This document shows, in pieces, positions 37,471 through 44,262 of a DNA stretch of 64,000 bases. The DNA is from Bacillota bacterium (GTDB taxonomy: Bacteria; Bacillota; Clostridia; Christensenellales; SZUA-584). The stretch lies in the NCBI GenBank assembly GCA_023410475.1, contig JAEYPS010000018.1, positions 1 through 64,000 on the forward strand, read 5' to 3'. Under the pieces are notes generated by a model. It was not told where the DNA came from, made no database searches, and saw only the letters and a program-made list of their open reading frames with translations. Position numbers and translations under genes: made by a program. Position 1 is the first letter of the stretch; every line of letters starts with the position of its first letter.

Positions 37471-38805
37471 ATGGCATTTTCTAAAGATTTTATATGGGGG
37501 GCGGCAAGCGCTTCCTACCAGATAGAAGGGGCATGGAACGAGGACGGCAAGGGGCAAAGCGTATGGGACGAATTTGTTCGCCGTCCGGGAGCCATACGCA
37601 ACGGTGACACCGGAGACGTCGCCTGCGACGCGTACCACCGTTTCCCAGAAGATATAAAACTTATGAAGCAGATAGGCCTTAAGGCCTACCGCTTTTCGTT
37701 AAGCTGGCCGCGTATAATCCCACTCGGCCGAGGAGACGTAAACGAAAAGGGTCTTAGGTACTACGATTCCGTCGTGGATATGCTGCTTGAAAACGGCATA
37801 GAGCCGTATATCACTCTGTATCACTGGGATCTTCCCTCCGCGCTGCAAAAGGAGGGCGGATGGCTATCCCGCAGTACAGCCGAGGCGTTCGGAGAATTCG
37901 CGGCTCTGGTGGGCAGGCATTTCAGCGGACGCGTCAAAAACTATATCACGCTCAATGAGCCGCAGTGCTTTATTTCCCAGGGCTACGCACGGGGCGTATT
38001 CGCTCCCGGGCTTATGCTTCCACCCTCCGATTCCGCGCTTTGCATGCATAACGTGCTGCTCGCGCACGGGCTAGCGTCCCGGGCGCTGCGCGAGGGAAGC
38101 AGTGTGCCCCTTAATGTAGGCATAGTCTCCACCGGCAGGCTCTGCTACCCCGAAAAAGAGACTCCTCAGCTTATAGAGGCTGCCCGAAAAGCCACGTTCT
38201 CGTTCCCGCAGGATTGGTACTATACGCATCAGTGGCTGTTCGATCCGCTTATTTTCGGACGTTATCCGGAAAACTCGCCGGAGCACATAAAAAAGCTCGC
38301 CGACAGCGTTCCTGCCGGAGACTGGGATATAATAACGCAGAAGATGGACTACCTTGGGGTAAACATATATCACGGCTGCCCCGTAGGCGAGAGCAGCGAA
38401 GGACGATTCCATACAGGGTTTCCGCGCACCGCTACAAAGTGGCCGATAACTCCCACGGCCATGCGCTACGGTATGACGTATCTTTACGAGCGCTACAAGC
38501 TTCCGATAATCATCGCCGAAAACGGGCTCTCCTGCAACGACCGCGTATACCTTGACGGCAGCGTGCATGACGCCGACAGAATTGATTTTCTTACGCAATA
38601 CCTTCGCGAGCTCAAGAAAGCGTGTGAAGCCGCCGTGATAAAAGGTTATTTCCAGTGGAGCTTCACGGATAATTTTGAGTGGGCTTCGGGCTACGACGAA
38701 AGATTCGGCCTCATATATATAGACTACCCGACACAAAGGCGCGTGCCTAAGGATTCGGCCGCGTGGTACGCGGGTGTCATAAAGGCAAACGGCGACAATC
38801 TGTAA
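37471..38805 (+). CDS. Beta-glucosidase, glycoside hydrolase family 1
   Basis: A 444-aa cytoplasmic GH1 enzyme that hydrolyses cellobiose and other beta-glucosides. N-terminal signature FSKDFIWGAASASYQIEGAW, acid/base E163 in ITLNEPQCF, nucleophile E350 in IIIAENGLS, and the aglycone/glycone site SWPRIIP and FQWSFTDNFEWASGYDERFGL (key W, E, W). The absence of the Ser-x-Lys phosphate-binding motif after DNFEW argues against a 6-phospho-beta-glucosidase. AAAGGAGAGG precedes the ATG at 37471. It starts 19 bases after the phosphorylase gene, so cells have both hydrolytic and phosphorolytic routes in one transcript. Confidence 0.93.
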   Translation: MAFSKDFIWGAASASYQIEGAWNEDGKGQSVWDEFVRRPGAIRNGDTGDVACDAYHRFPEDIKLMKQIGLKAYRFSLSWPRIIPLGRGDVNEKGLRYYDSVVDMLLENGIEPYITLYHWDLPSALQKEGGWLSRSTAEAFGEFAALVGRHFSGRVKNYITLNEPQCFISQGYARGVFAPGLMLPPSDSALCMHNVLLAHGLASRALREGSSVPLNVGIVSTGRLCYPEKETPQLIEAARKATFSFPQDWYYTHQWLFDPLIFGRYPENSPEHIKKLADSVPAGDWDIITQKMDYLGVNIYHGCPVGESSEGRFHTGFPRTATKWPITPTAMRYGMTYLYERYKLPIIIAENGLSCNDRVYLDGSVHDADRIDFLTQYLRELKKACEAAVIKGYFQWSFTDNFEWASGYDERFGLIYIDYPTQRRVPKDSAAWYAGVIKANGDNL

Positions 38806-38868
38806 AAGCTAGAAACCGGGTCCTTTACCGGTTAAATAGAGGTCATTTTCCTCTCTCCCTACATTTTT

Positions 38869-38898
38869 GAGCGCACACACCGTGCGCTCCTTTATTTT
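38869..38898 (+). terminator. Rho-independent terminator of the GH94-GH1 operon
   Basis: GAGCGCAC (38869-38876) pairs with GTGCGCTC (38882-38889) across ACACC, followed by CTTTATTTT. A smaller hairpin AACCGG/CCGGTT lies upstream near 38816-38832. Confidence 0.8.
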
Positions 38899-38902
38899 GC
38901 TG

Positions 38903-39262
38903 TCAATTCTTTAATTGGGCTATAAGCCGGCCCCCTGCTCCCCAGCAGTCCATCTCGATAAAATTGATGTATATGTCGCTCTCGGGCATTGCCAATATAT
39001 CGGCCATTGCTTTATATACGGCCTTTGTCAAAGCCTCTTTATCCGCCCTGTCGGCTTCGCCCAGCAGCCTTATTTCTATGAAAGCGCCGTTCTCGAGCTC
39101 TCTGCCGGCAAGATAGAGCGAGCAATCGTCGTCGATTCTCACCATAGTCACGGCCTCGGTCTTGCCCGGAATTACGGTTATCGTCTCCCCCATGCTTTTC
39201 TTTATATGTTCCTTTTGCGGCTGCTCGAGCCTCGCCGCCACGTTTACGCTTATATACGGCAT
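38903..39262 (-). CDS. Tautomerase / MIF-like family protein
   Basis: A 119-aa protein of the tautomerase superfamily, close in length to macrophage migration inhibitory factor. The mature N-terminus would be Pro (MPYISVNVAA), the catalytic base of the family once Met is removed; later MVRIDDDCSLYLAGRE, AFIEIRLLGEA and SDIYINFIEMDCWGAGGRL correspond to the second beta-alpha-beta unit (the MIF motif NIYINFYDM-like). It probably forms trimers with phenylpyruvate-type tautomerase activity, physiological substrate unknown. AAGGAGG precedes the ATG. Monocistronic. Confidence 0.88.
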   Translation of the reverse strand: MPYISVNVAARLEQPQKEHIKKSMGETITVIPGKTEAVTMVRIDDDCSLYLAGRELENGAFIEIRLLGEADRADKEALTKAVYKAMADILAMPESDIYINFIEMDCWGAGGRLIAQLKN

Positions 39263-39401
39263 AGCTTCCTCCTTAGATTATCTATACCGACTATTTTATC
39301 ACATTTGGTGTGAATGAGTACTGCGATCCATTTATTATTGTAAAAATTCCCGCGGTATAATAGTATTAATTATAATGTTATAGCACCGTAAAGGAGAATG
39401 A

Positions 39402-39827
39402 ATGCAAAAGCAAAAAAAGTCTTATACTGCGATATCGCTGATTGCCGGGCTGGTGATACTCGCTGGTGTGACGGTGTTTATTTTTACGATGTTCGCGTCT
39501 ACAAGCGAAGAGCCCGAAGCCGTGTTCGGCGGCGACGGAGTTACGTTCCTCGGGCAATACGGCCAGACATACCTCTATACTGAAATAAACGAAGTCAGCC
39601 TTGAAGACAACATCCCCGAAATCGGCTACAAGAAAAACGGCGCGGGGCTGGGCGAAGTAAAAAAAGGTGATTGGGAAGCAGACGGAATGGGTACGTGCCG
39701 GCTGTACATAATGTCCGATAACGGGCCTTACGTGGTTATGGATACAAAAAGCGGTTATGTGATAATCAATTATAGTGATCCCGAAAAGACAAAGGCGCTT
39801 TATGAAGACCTTCTGATGAAGAGATAG
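39402..39827 (+). CDS. Membrane-anchored protein with PH-like (bPH_5) domain
   Basis: A 141-aa protein: one N-terminal membrane helix (SLIAGLVILAGVTVFIFTMF, residues ~12-31) and an outer domain whose pattern VSLEDNIPEIGYKKNGAGLGEVKKGDWEADG (key I...G...GAGLG...KG.W) and MDTKSGYVIINYSDPEKTKALYEDL (key IINY.DPE.T) fits the small bacterial PH domain PF10882. Function unknown. AAGGAG precedes the ATG. It lies 47 bases before the WYL regulator gene on the same strand and may be co-transcribed. Confidence 0.75.
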   Translation: MQKQKKSYTAISLIAGLVILAGVTVFIFTMFASTSEEPEAVFGGDGVTFLGQYGQTYLYTEINEVSLEDNIPEIGYKKNGAGLGEVKKGDWEADGMGTCRLYIMSDNGPYVVMDTKSGYVIINYSDPEKTKALYEDLLMKR

Positions 39828-39874
39828 CTGACAGTTTCGCATACTGCAGCTTTATTAAGGCAGGCGGTGATAGC

Positions 39875-40819
39875 TTGAAAATAGACAGGCTGGTAGGCAT
39901 ACTCGTAATGCTGCTCAGATACGAGCGGGTGCAGGCAAAGGAGCTGGCCGAAAAGTTCGAAGTTTCCGTGCGCACGATACTTCGCGATGTTGACACCATA
40001 AACCTTGCAGGAATACCGATAGTCACATATCAGGGGGCAAACGGCGGCATTGGCATAGCGCAAGGCTACAGGCTCGATAAGAGCGTGCTTACCGGAGACG
40101 ATATGGCCGCGATAATAGCGACGCTGAGGGGCATAGACGGAGCAGTAACGGGCAAGAGGCACGAGGTTCTTATAGAAAAGCTGAAAAACACGCTCCCGCC
40201 TGTGCAGCTCGATATGCTCGATACGAAGCTGAGGCAGCTTGTTATAGACCTGTCACCTTGGCGTGATGATTCTAATACGAAACAGAAGCTGGAACTGATA
40301 CGCAGTGCCATAGAACAAACGTGTGAGCTTCAGTTTGAATACACCGACTCGCAGGGCAGCGTGACAAGCCGCTGCGTCGAGCCGTATTCGCTTATTCTCA
40401 AAGCGCAGAAATGGTATCTTTATGCGTGGTGCCGCCTGAGAGCTGATTTTCGGTATTTCAAGGTTTCAAGGATCAAGCGCCTAACATCTTTGGATACGTT
40501 TACGCCAAGGGACGTGCCTCCCGGCAGCATGCCGGACGAGAGCGAATGGCACCGGAGCGGCGACGCAATCGCCCTTGACCTTCTGTTTGTCAAGGAGCTG
40601 GAGGGCATAGTTACCGAGTGGTTCGGCGAGAATATCGAAAAAACCGACGACGGCAGCATAATGGTGAGGACTGTGCTGCCCGAAAACAACTGGCTTTACG
40701 GTTTTCTGTTAAGCTTCGGAACTGGGCTCGAAGTTATAAACCCACACCGAATACGCGCGATACTGGCAGAGCTTGCGTTTAATATACACCAAAAGTATTC
40801 CTCTCCGAAAAGTTATTGA
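39875..40819 (+). CDS. YafY-type HTH/WYL-domain transcriptional regulator
   Basis: A 314-aa regulator. The N-terminal winged helix (residues ~1-60) includes RVQAKELAEKFEVSVRTILRDVDTI; the WYL ligand-binding domain lies at ~140-225 with KAQKWYLYAWCRLRADFRYFKVSRI (the W-Y-L motif and the arginines that bind ligand), and a WCX dimerisation extension completes the protein. WYL regulators respond to nucleic-acid-like or small effectors. TTG start at 39875, preceded by AGGCGG. The next gene encodes a GyrI-like ligand-binding protein with a palindrome in its promoter, a likely target. Confidence 0.9.
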   Translation: MKIDRLVGILVMLLRYERVQAKELAEKFEVSVRTILRDVDTINLAGIPIVTYQGANGGIGIAQGYRLDKSVLTGDDMAAIIATLRGIDGAVTGKRHEVLIEKLKNTLPPVQLDMLDTKLRQLVIDLSPWRDDSNTKQKLELIRSAIEQTCELQFEYTDSQGSVTSRCVEPYSLILKAQKWYLYAWCRLRADFRYFKVSRIKRLTSLDTFTPRDVPPGSMPDESEWHRSGDAIALDLLFVKELEGIVTEWFGENIEKTDDGSIMVRTVLPENNWLYGFLLSFGTGLEVINPHRIRAILAELAFNIHQKYSSPKSY

Positions 40820-40836
40820 TTTTTCCTCATAAACAC

Positions 40837-40869
40837 GACATATAGTTGTCATGTTGCCAATGCTATAAT
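40837..40869 (+). promoter_or_regulatory. Palindromic operator and -10 box ahead of the GyrI-like gene
   Basis: GACATATAGTTGTC (40837-40850), an imperfect palindrome with GACA/TGTC ends, precedes TATAAT (40864-40869). YafY-type regulators commonly bind such short TGACA/TGTCA palindromes, so the WYL protein encoded upstream is the natural candidate. No good -35 box is seen, consistent with a need for activation. Confidence 0.5.
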
Positions 40870-40898
40870 GAGGCAAAAAGCTTTTAAGGAGAAGTATT

Positions 40899-41357
40899 AT
40901 GAGCGAGAAATTTGAAATATCAGAGCAAGCTGAGCAGCCTGTGCTTTCCGTGCGCAAAAGGACGAGCGTCGCAAACTTGCAAAAAGAGATAGGAGATGCT
41001 TTCGGCGCGATAATGGGCTACTTAACCGAGACAGGCGAGCAGCCCGCGGGGCCGCCTTTCGCGGCGTACTACAACATGGATATGGAAGACCTCGACGTTG
41101 AGATGGGCTTTCCTGTGTCAAAGCCAATGGACGGAAAAGGCGGTATAAGCATGAGCGTTATCCCTGCCGGCAGACACGCGCACTGCATGTATAAAGGGCC
41201 TTACGAGAAAATGGCTCCCACATATGAGGCGCTGACAGCGTGGCTGAACGAAAACGGCCATACCCCGACCGGAGTCTGCTATGAGTTCTATTATAACTCT
41301 CCCCTCGAGGTCCCTGAAAGTGAGCTTCTTACCAAAATAGCATTCCCGCTGAAATAG
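40899..41357 (+). CDS. GyrI-like small-molecule-binding protein
   Basis: A 152-aa stand-alone effector-binding domain of the GyrI-like / AraC-E-bind type: an opening VRKRTSVANLQKEIGDAFGAIMGYL, the FAAYYNMDMEDLDVEMGFPV strand pair and the MYKGPYEKMAPTYEALTAWLNENG helix, ending with VCYEFYYNSPLEVPESELLTKIAFPLK (key glutamates). These domains sequester hydrophobic or cationic drugs. AAGGAG precedes the ATG. Located directly after the WYL regulator gene, with its own promoter and terminator. Confidence 0.87.
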   Translation: MSEKFEISEQAEQPVLSVRKRTSVANLQKEIGDAFGAIMGYLTETGEQPAGPPFAAYYNMDMEDLDVEMGFPVSKPMDGKGGISMSVIPAGRHAHCMYKGPYEKMAPTYEALTAWLNENGHTPTGVCYEFYYNSPLEVPESELLTKIAFPLK

Positions 41358-41369
41358 AACACACACAAT

Positions 41370-41404
41370 AAGCAGGGTATTTCATAAAGATATACCCTGC
41401 TTTT
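41370..41404 (+). terminator. Rho-independent terminator of the GyrI-like gene
   Basis: AAGCAGGGTAT (41370-41380) pairs over 11 bp with ATACCCTGCTT (41392-41402), then TT and GTC. It may also help end the convergent MFS transcript. Confidence 0.8.
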
Positions 41405-41495
41405 GTCTTGTATAAACGCCCCTGCCGCGTGCGAGGGGTATGTAGTTCCATTAGTGGCAGGTTACAATGCATGAACGTTTCACCCAACCTTTTCC

Positions 41496-42707
41496 CTAAC
41501 CTATACTCTCTGCGCTCTCGTCCTGATCTTTGCAAAGCGCCTTCCTGCCGTTGCTGCGCACCACCTTCAGGTTAACAACAGACATAACGAGCATGACTCC
41601 GCCCAACAGCAAAAATGTGCTGCCTATCCCAATATTATCGGAAATCAGACCGAATAGAGGAAATATTATAATCATGACCACGCTGAACAGCATGCTCTCA
41701 AACGAAAGTATCGTAGCGCGCTTGTCGGACGGTATCATCCTGTTTATATAGTCCCGCGTCGCAACGAACACTATTGTCTCGAGCACGCTTATTATGCAAA
41801 GCGGCGCCAGCGCCCAATCGATAAAGTACATAGAGAACACCGACAGCGTAATGAGCGCGGGAGATATCTTGAGTATAAAGCCTTCCCCAAACCGCTTCTC
41901 TACCTTTTCCGCGAAAAACGCTCCCGCTGCCGCGGCGACGGAAGATATCGCGAGGTAAACACCTATGCCCGCGGCGTCCATAGCGCCGCTCTCCCATGCT
42001 ATCTGCAGGTAATAGAACGAAAGCGTGACGCTCGACGACAGTATGCCTGTAAAGATTATAAGGTAAAGCAGCCTGCCGCTGCCGCGTATGGCGTTTATGC
42101 TGTCCGCGTATTGCTTTTTAAGCGCAGGCAGCAGTGCCGTTCTTGGCTTTTTGCCTCCCGGTTCTTTAAAAAACATCCCGACTGCCAGCGCGGCTATTCC
42201 CACCCCGACAGCAATGTAATAGACGAGCTCATACTTTATGCTGCCCGCGAATCCACCCGCCAGCAGCCCTAATATGCTAGTAACCTGATAAATCACCTCG
42301 TTTTTGCCGGCTATCTTTAAATACTTGCATTCCTTCTTTTCGGCAAGCAGCGAGTCGTATACGAGCGCGTCTCCCGCGCCCGACTCAAAGTTATAAGACA
42401 GCGCCGTTATCACAAACGCTATGGCAAACATCGCGAAGCTGCCTGAGAATATCATAATAACCCTTGAGATAATTGCGAGCGCAACGCCTACAAGCCTGCT
42501 CGCTTTTCTGCCGAACAGGTCGGCTACCGCCCCCGTGGGTGTCTCCATCAGCAGCGACGTAACGTGAAATATGCCCTCGAGCAATCCTATCTCGAAGAGC
42601 GACAGGCCCTTAGACGCGAGGTACAGCATCCATATGCCGTTTGTCATGTCGATATTTTTAACAAACGTAAATACGTAGTTTACAATTATATTTTTATAGT
42701 AGTTCAT
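41496..42707 (-). CDS. MFS exporter, TetA(P)/Tet(40)-like
   Basis: A 403-aa protein with twelve membrane segments. Motifs NIIVNYVFTFVKNID, GIWMLYLASKGLSLFEIGLLEGIFH (key YLASKGLSL..IGLLE), METPTGAVADLFGRKASR (MFS motif A) and ALSYNFESGAGDALVYDSL are those of the clostridial tetracycline exporters TetA(P) and Tet(40) as I remember them, though the subfamily also has members with no known drug. The ATG at 42707 follows GGAGGAG; an in-frame ATG at 42758 would add 17 residues but lacks a site. It has its own strong promoter about 250 bases upstream and a leader with a terminator and an SD-masking hairpin, so expression is likely induced by a signal such as a ribosome-targeting drug (inference). 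Confidence 0.85.
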   Translation of the reverse strand: MNYYKNIIVNYVFTFVKNIDMTNGIWMLYLASKGLSLFEIGLLEGIFHVTSLLMETPTGAVADLFGRKASRLVGVALAIISRVIMIFSGSFAMFAIAFVITALSYNFESGAGDALVYDSLLAEKKECKYLKIAGKNEVIYQVTSILGLLAGGFAGSIKYELVYYIAVGVGIAALAVGMFFKEPGGKKPRTALLPALKKQYADSINAIRGSGRLLYLIIFTGILSSSVTLSFYYLQIAWESGAMDAAGIGVYLAISSVAAAAGAFFAEKVEKRFGEGFILKISPALITLSVFSMYFIDWALAPLCIISVLETIVFVATRDYINRMIPSDKRATILSFESMLFSVVMIIIFPLFGLISDNIGIGSTFLLLGGVMLVMSVVNLKVVRSNGRKALCKDQDESAESIG

Positions 42708-42755
42708 GTTTCTCCTCCAAGCTGTGCTGCCGTTACGCCGCCGAAGGAGAAACAT
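42706..42755 (-). promoter_or_regulatory. SD-sequestering hairpin at the MFS start
   Basis: In the leftward RNA ATGTTTCTCCT (from 42755 to 42745, reverse complement AGGAGAAACAT on the plus strand) pairs perfectly over 11 bp with AGGAGAAACAT (42716 to 42706), which contains the ribosome site and the first two bases of the MFS start codon. Translation should be low unless the stem is opened. Confidence 0.7.
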
Positions 42756-42758
42756 CAT

Positions 42759-42794
42759 ATAAAAAACTCCTTAAAGCGTCAGCCTTAAGGAGTT
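42759..42794 (-). terminator. Leader terminator (attenuator) upstream of the MFS gene
   Basis: AACTCCTTAA (42765-42774) pairs with TTAAGGAGTT (42785-42794), 10 bp with a 10-base loop. Read leftward it is followed by TTTTTTATA. It sits between the MFS promoter and the MFS coding sequence, about 160 bases after the expected transcription start, so it must act as an attenuator rather than an operon end. Confidence 0.8.
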
Positions 42795-42819
42795 ACAGAA
42801 GTTCAGTAATATCCACAAG

Positions 42820-42948
42820 CTAACATAACAGCAATTTATTTCCATCCATATGCATACCGGTATTGCAGTATACACGGATTGCGAAAATACCGCCCGCTAT
42901 CGTCAGCCACTTTTGCATTTTGAAATTTTGATGACCTTTCGTTTCCAT
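42820..42948 (-). CDS. Possible 42-aa leader peptide of the MFS attenuator
   Basis: An open frame beginning METKGHQNFK and ending NKLLLC starts two to three bases after the predicted transcription start, so it would be nearly leaderless; a second in-frame ATG at 42918 (MQKWLTIAGG) also lacks a clear ribosome site. Its stop codon is 26 bases before the terminator stem, the placement expected if ribosome stalling on the leader decides whether the terminator forms. Whether it is translated is unproven. Confidence 0.35.
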   Translation of the reverse strand: METKGHQNFKMQKWLTIAGGIFAIRVYCNTGMHMDGNKLLLC

Positions 42949-42956
42949 ACCGCAGT

Positions 42957-42985
42957 ATTATAGCATCGTCCGTTTCATGTGTCAA
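42957..42985 (-). promoter_or_regulatory. Consensus promoter of the MFS leader
   Basis: On the minus strand TTGACA (42985-42980), 17-base spacer, TATAAT (42962-42957), an exact consensus. The -35 box overlaps the last codons of the gene at 42975-43523. Confidence 0.88.
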
Positions 42986-43523
42986 TGCGCACAGATGCCT
43001 TCTTCCCCTTTCTTTTGTGAAGTGGCCTCTTGTATTCTTCTACCTCCTCTTTTGACAGCAGCCTTGCGCTAAGCTCTTTAAACACCATTCTAAGCCTTGC
43101 ATATCCTGCGAATTCTATCTCCCATGAAAGATGTTTATCATCCTCAACAAGTATTCTGTCATACAGATAATCATCCAAAAAATCTCCGCCTTCATAGCTT
43201 GAATAAATAAAAGCTGTTTCTTTAACGCCGCCGATCAATATCTCACATAGCGTATCGCGCATGTCAGCGTCACGAATAACAAGCTTTATTATTGTCGGCA
43301 CCGTCTTTTTTAATCCTTTTGTAAAACCTGGCTGATCCGTTATGATACTGATATCTATAACATCTGCATCGTCAAATCTATGAAAGCTTTCATAAATTTT
43401 AAGAAATTCTTTGGGCAATCTTTTCTTAGCCTTAGCGAATTCTATCTGATACTGCCTGCCCTCTTCATCAGAATCGCTGCGAATAGTATCATTATCCAAA
43501 ATTTCATTATTACTATATCTCAT
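42975..43523 (-). CDS. Hypothetical protein, 182 aa
   Basis: I do not recognise this family with confidence. It is a soluble, acidic protein with an N-terminal stretch rich in Asp/Glu/Asn (SNNEILDNDTIRSDSDEEG) and a later beta-rich part (VIDISIITDQPG, TIIKLVIRDADMRDTLCEILIGG, LSWEIEFAGYARLRMVFKEL), ending in a basic tail HKRKGKKASVRID. The later part faintly recalls the C-terminal region of DUF4085-like proteins. Start chosen at 43523 with AAAGG nine bases ahead; an ATG at 43532 overlaps that site. It lies 25 bases after the HEAT-like gene on the same strand, so the two are probably co-transcribed. Confidence 0.7.
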   Translation of the reverse strand: MRYSNNEILDNDTIRSDSDEEGRQYQIEFAKAKKRLPKEFLKIYESFHRFDDADVIDISIITDQPGFTKGLKKTVPTIIKLVIRDADMRDTLCEILIGGVKETAFIYSSYEGGDFLDDYLYDRILVEDDKHLSWEIEFAGYARLRMVFKELSARLLSKEEVEEYKRPLHKRKGKKASVRIDT

Positions 43524-43548
43524 AAACGACATCCTTTCAAAGTAAACT

Positions 43549-44154
43549 TCACTTAAGCAGTCCCTCTATATGCTTCTTGGCCTTCTTGTCGAGCAGGCCG
43601 CCCGCCATCGCGTCCATTATATAGCCCTCTATGGCGTCGTTTATCTCCGTTCTTCTTATCATCGCTAGCACCTCGAGTATATCGGTAAGAACGAGCTTTC
43701 TCATCGTCTCCCTGACTGCGGCGAGGTCGAGAGCCATCAGCGCCTTTGCTATCGCCTCGTGGAGGGCGCTCTTATACGGCACTATGCATTTAAGATGCTG
43801 AATGCATTGCCGCACCGTTATAGGCTTTTCGTCGCTCAGCAGCTCAAGGTATTCTCCTATAACGCCGTCCAGCCAGCCGTCGTCCCACCTCGCGTTTTGA
43901 GCGATCATGATAAGCCCGATACTGCGCTGAAACGAGTTGCCACTTTTCAGCTTCTCCCTGAACGTCTCGCGGTAAGGATATACGTCGTCCGCCATCGCCG
44001 ATCTGCTCTGCAGCACAAGCAAAGACGGATACCTTATACTGTCCTCCTTCTCACAGAGCCATTTCACAAGCTGCGCTATATCCAAGGGGCTAAGCTTTTC
44101 TGCCGCCTCATTGGGGTTTTCTTTGTCAATACTCATCAGGTCATTGAGAGTCAT
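43549..44154 (-). CDS. Helical (HEAT-like) hypothetical protein, 201 aa
   Basis: An all-helical soluble protein: repeated amphipathic helices such as PLDIAQLVKWLCEKEDSIRYPSLLVL, SFQRSIGLIMIAQNARW, TVRQCIQHLKCIVPYK and VRETMRKLVLTDILEVLAMIRRTEI look like HEAT-type scaffold units. Related Clostridia proteins are often labelled only hypothetical. No catalytic motif is seen. AAGGAG precedes the ATG. First of a probable two-gene unit. Confidence 0.75.
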   Translation of the reverse strand: MTLNDLMSIDKENPNEAAEKLSPLDIAQLVKWLCEKEDSIRYPSLLVLQSRSAMADDVYPYRETFREKLKSGNSFQRSIGLIMIAQNARWDDGWLDGVIGEYLELLSDEKPITVRQCIQHLKCIVPYKSALHEAIAKALMALDLAAVRETMRKLVLTDILEVLAMIRRTEINDAIEGYIMDAMAGGLLDKKAKKHIEGLLK

Positions 44155-44262
44155 ACATGTCTCCTTATCAGGTGAAATGTCAGCCCGGTTTTATTACATA
44201 TCACAGACCATATAAAACTTCTTTATGTACTTAAGCCCTCTTTTCAATAAAGCGAAACTTTG

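Noticed and set aside
38071..38736. 221-codon open frame on the minus strand
   Set aside because: Antisense to the GH1 gene with intact catalytic residues; no ribosome site.
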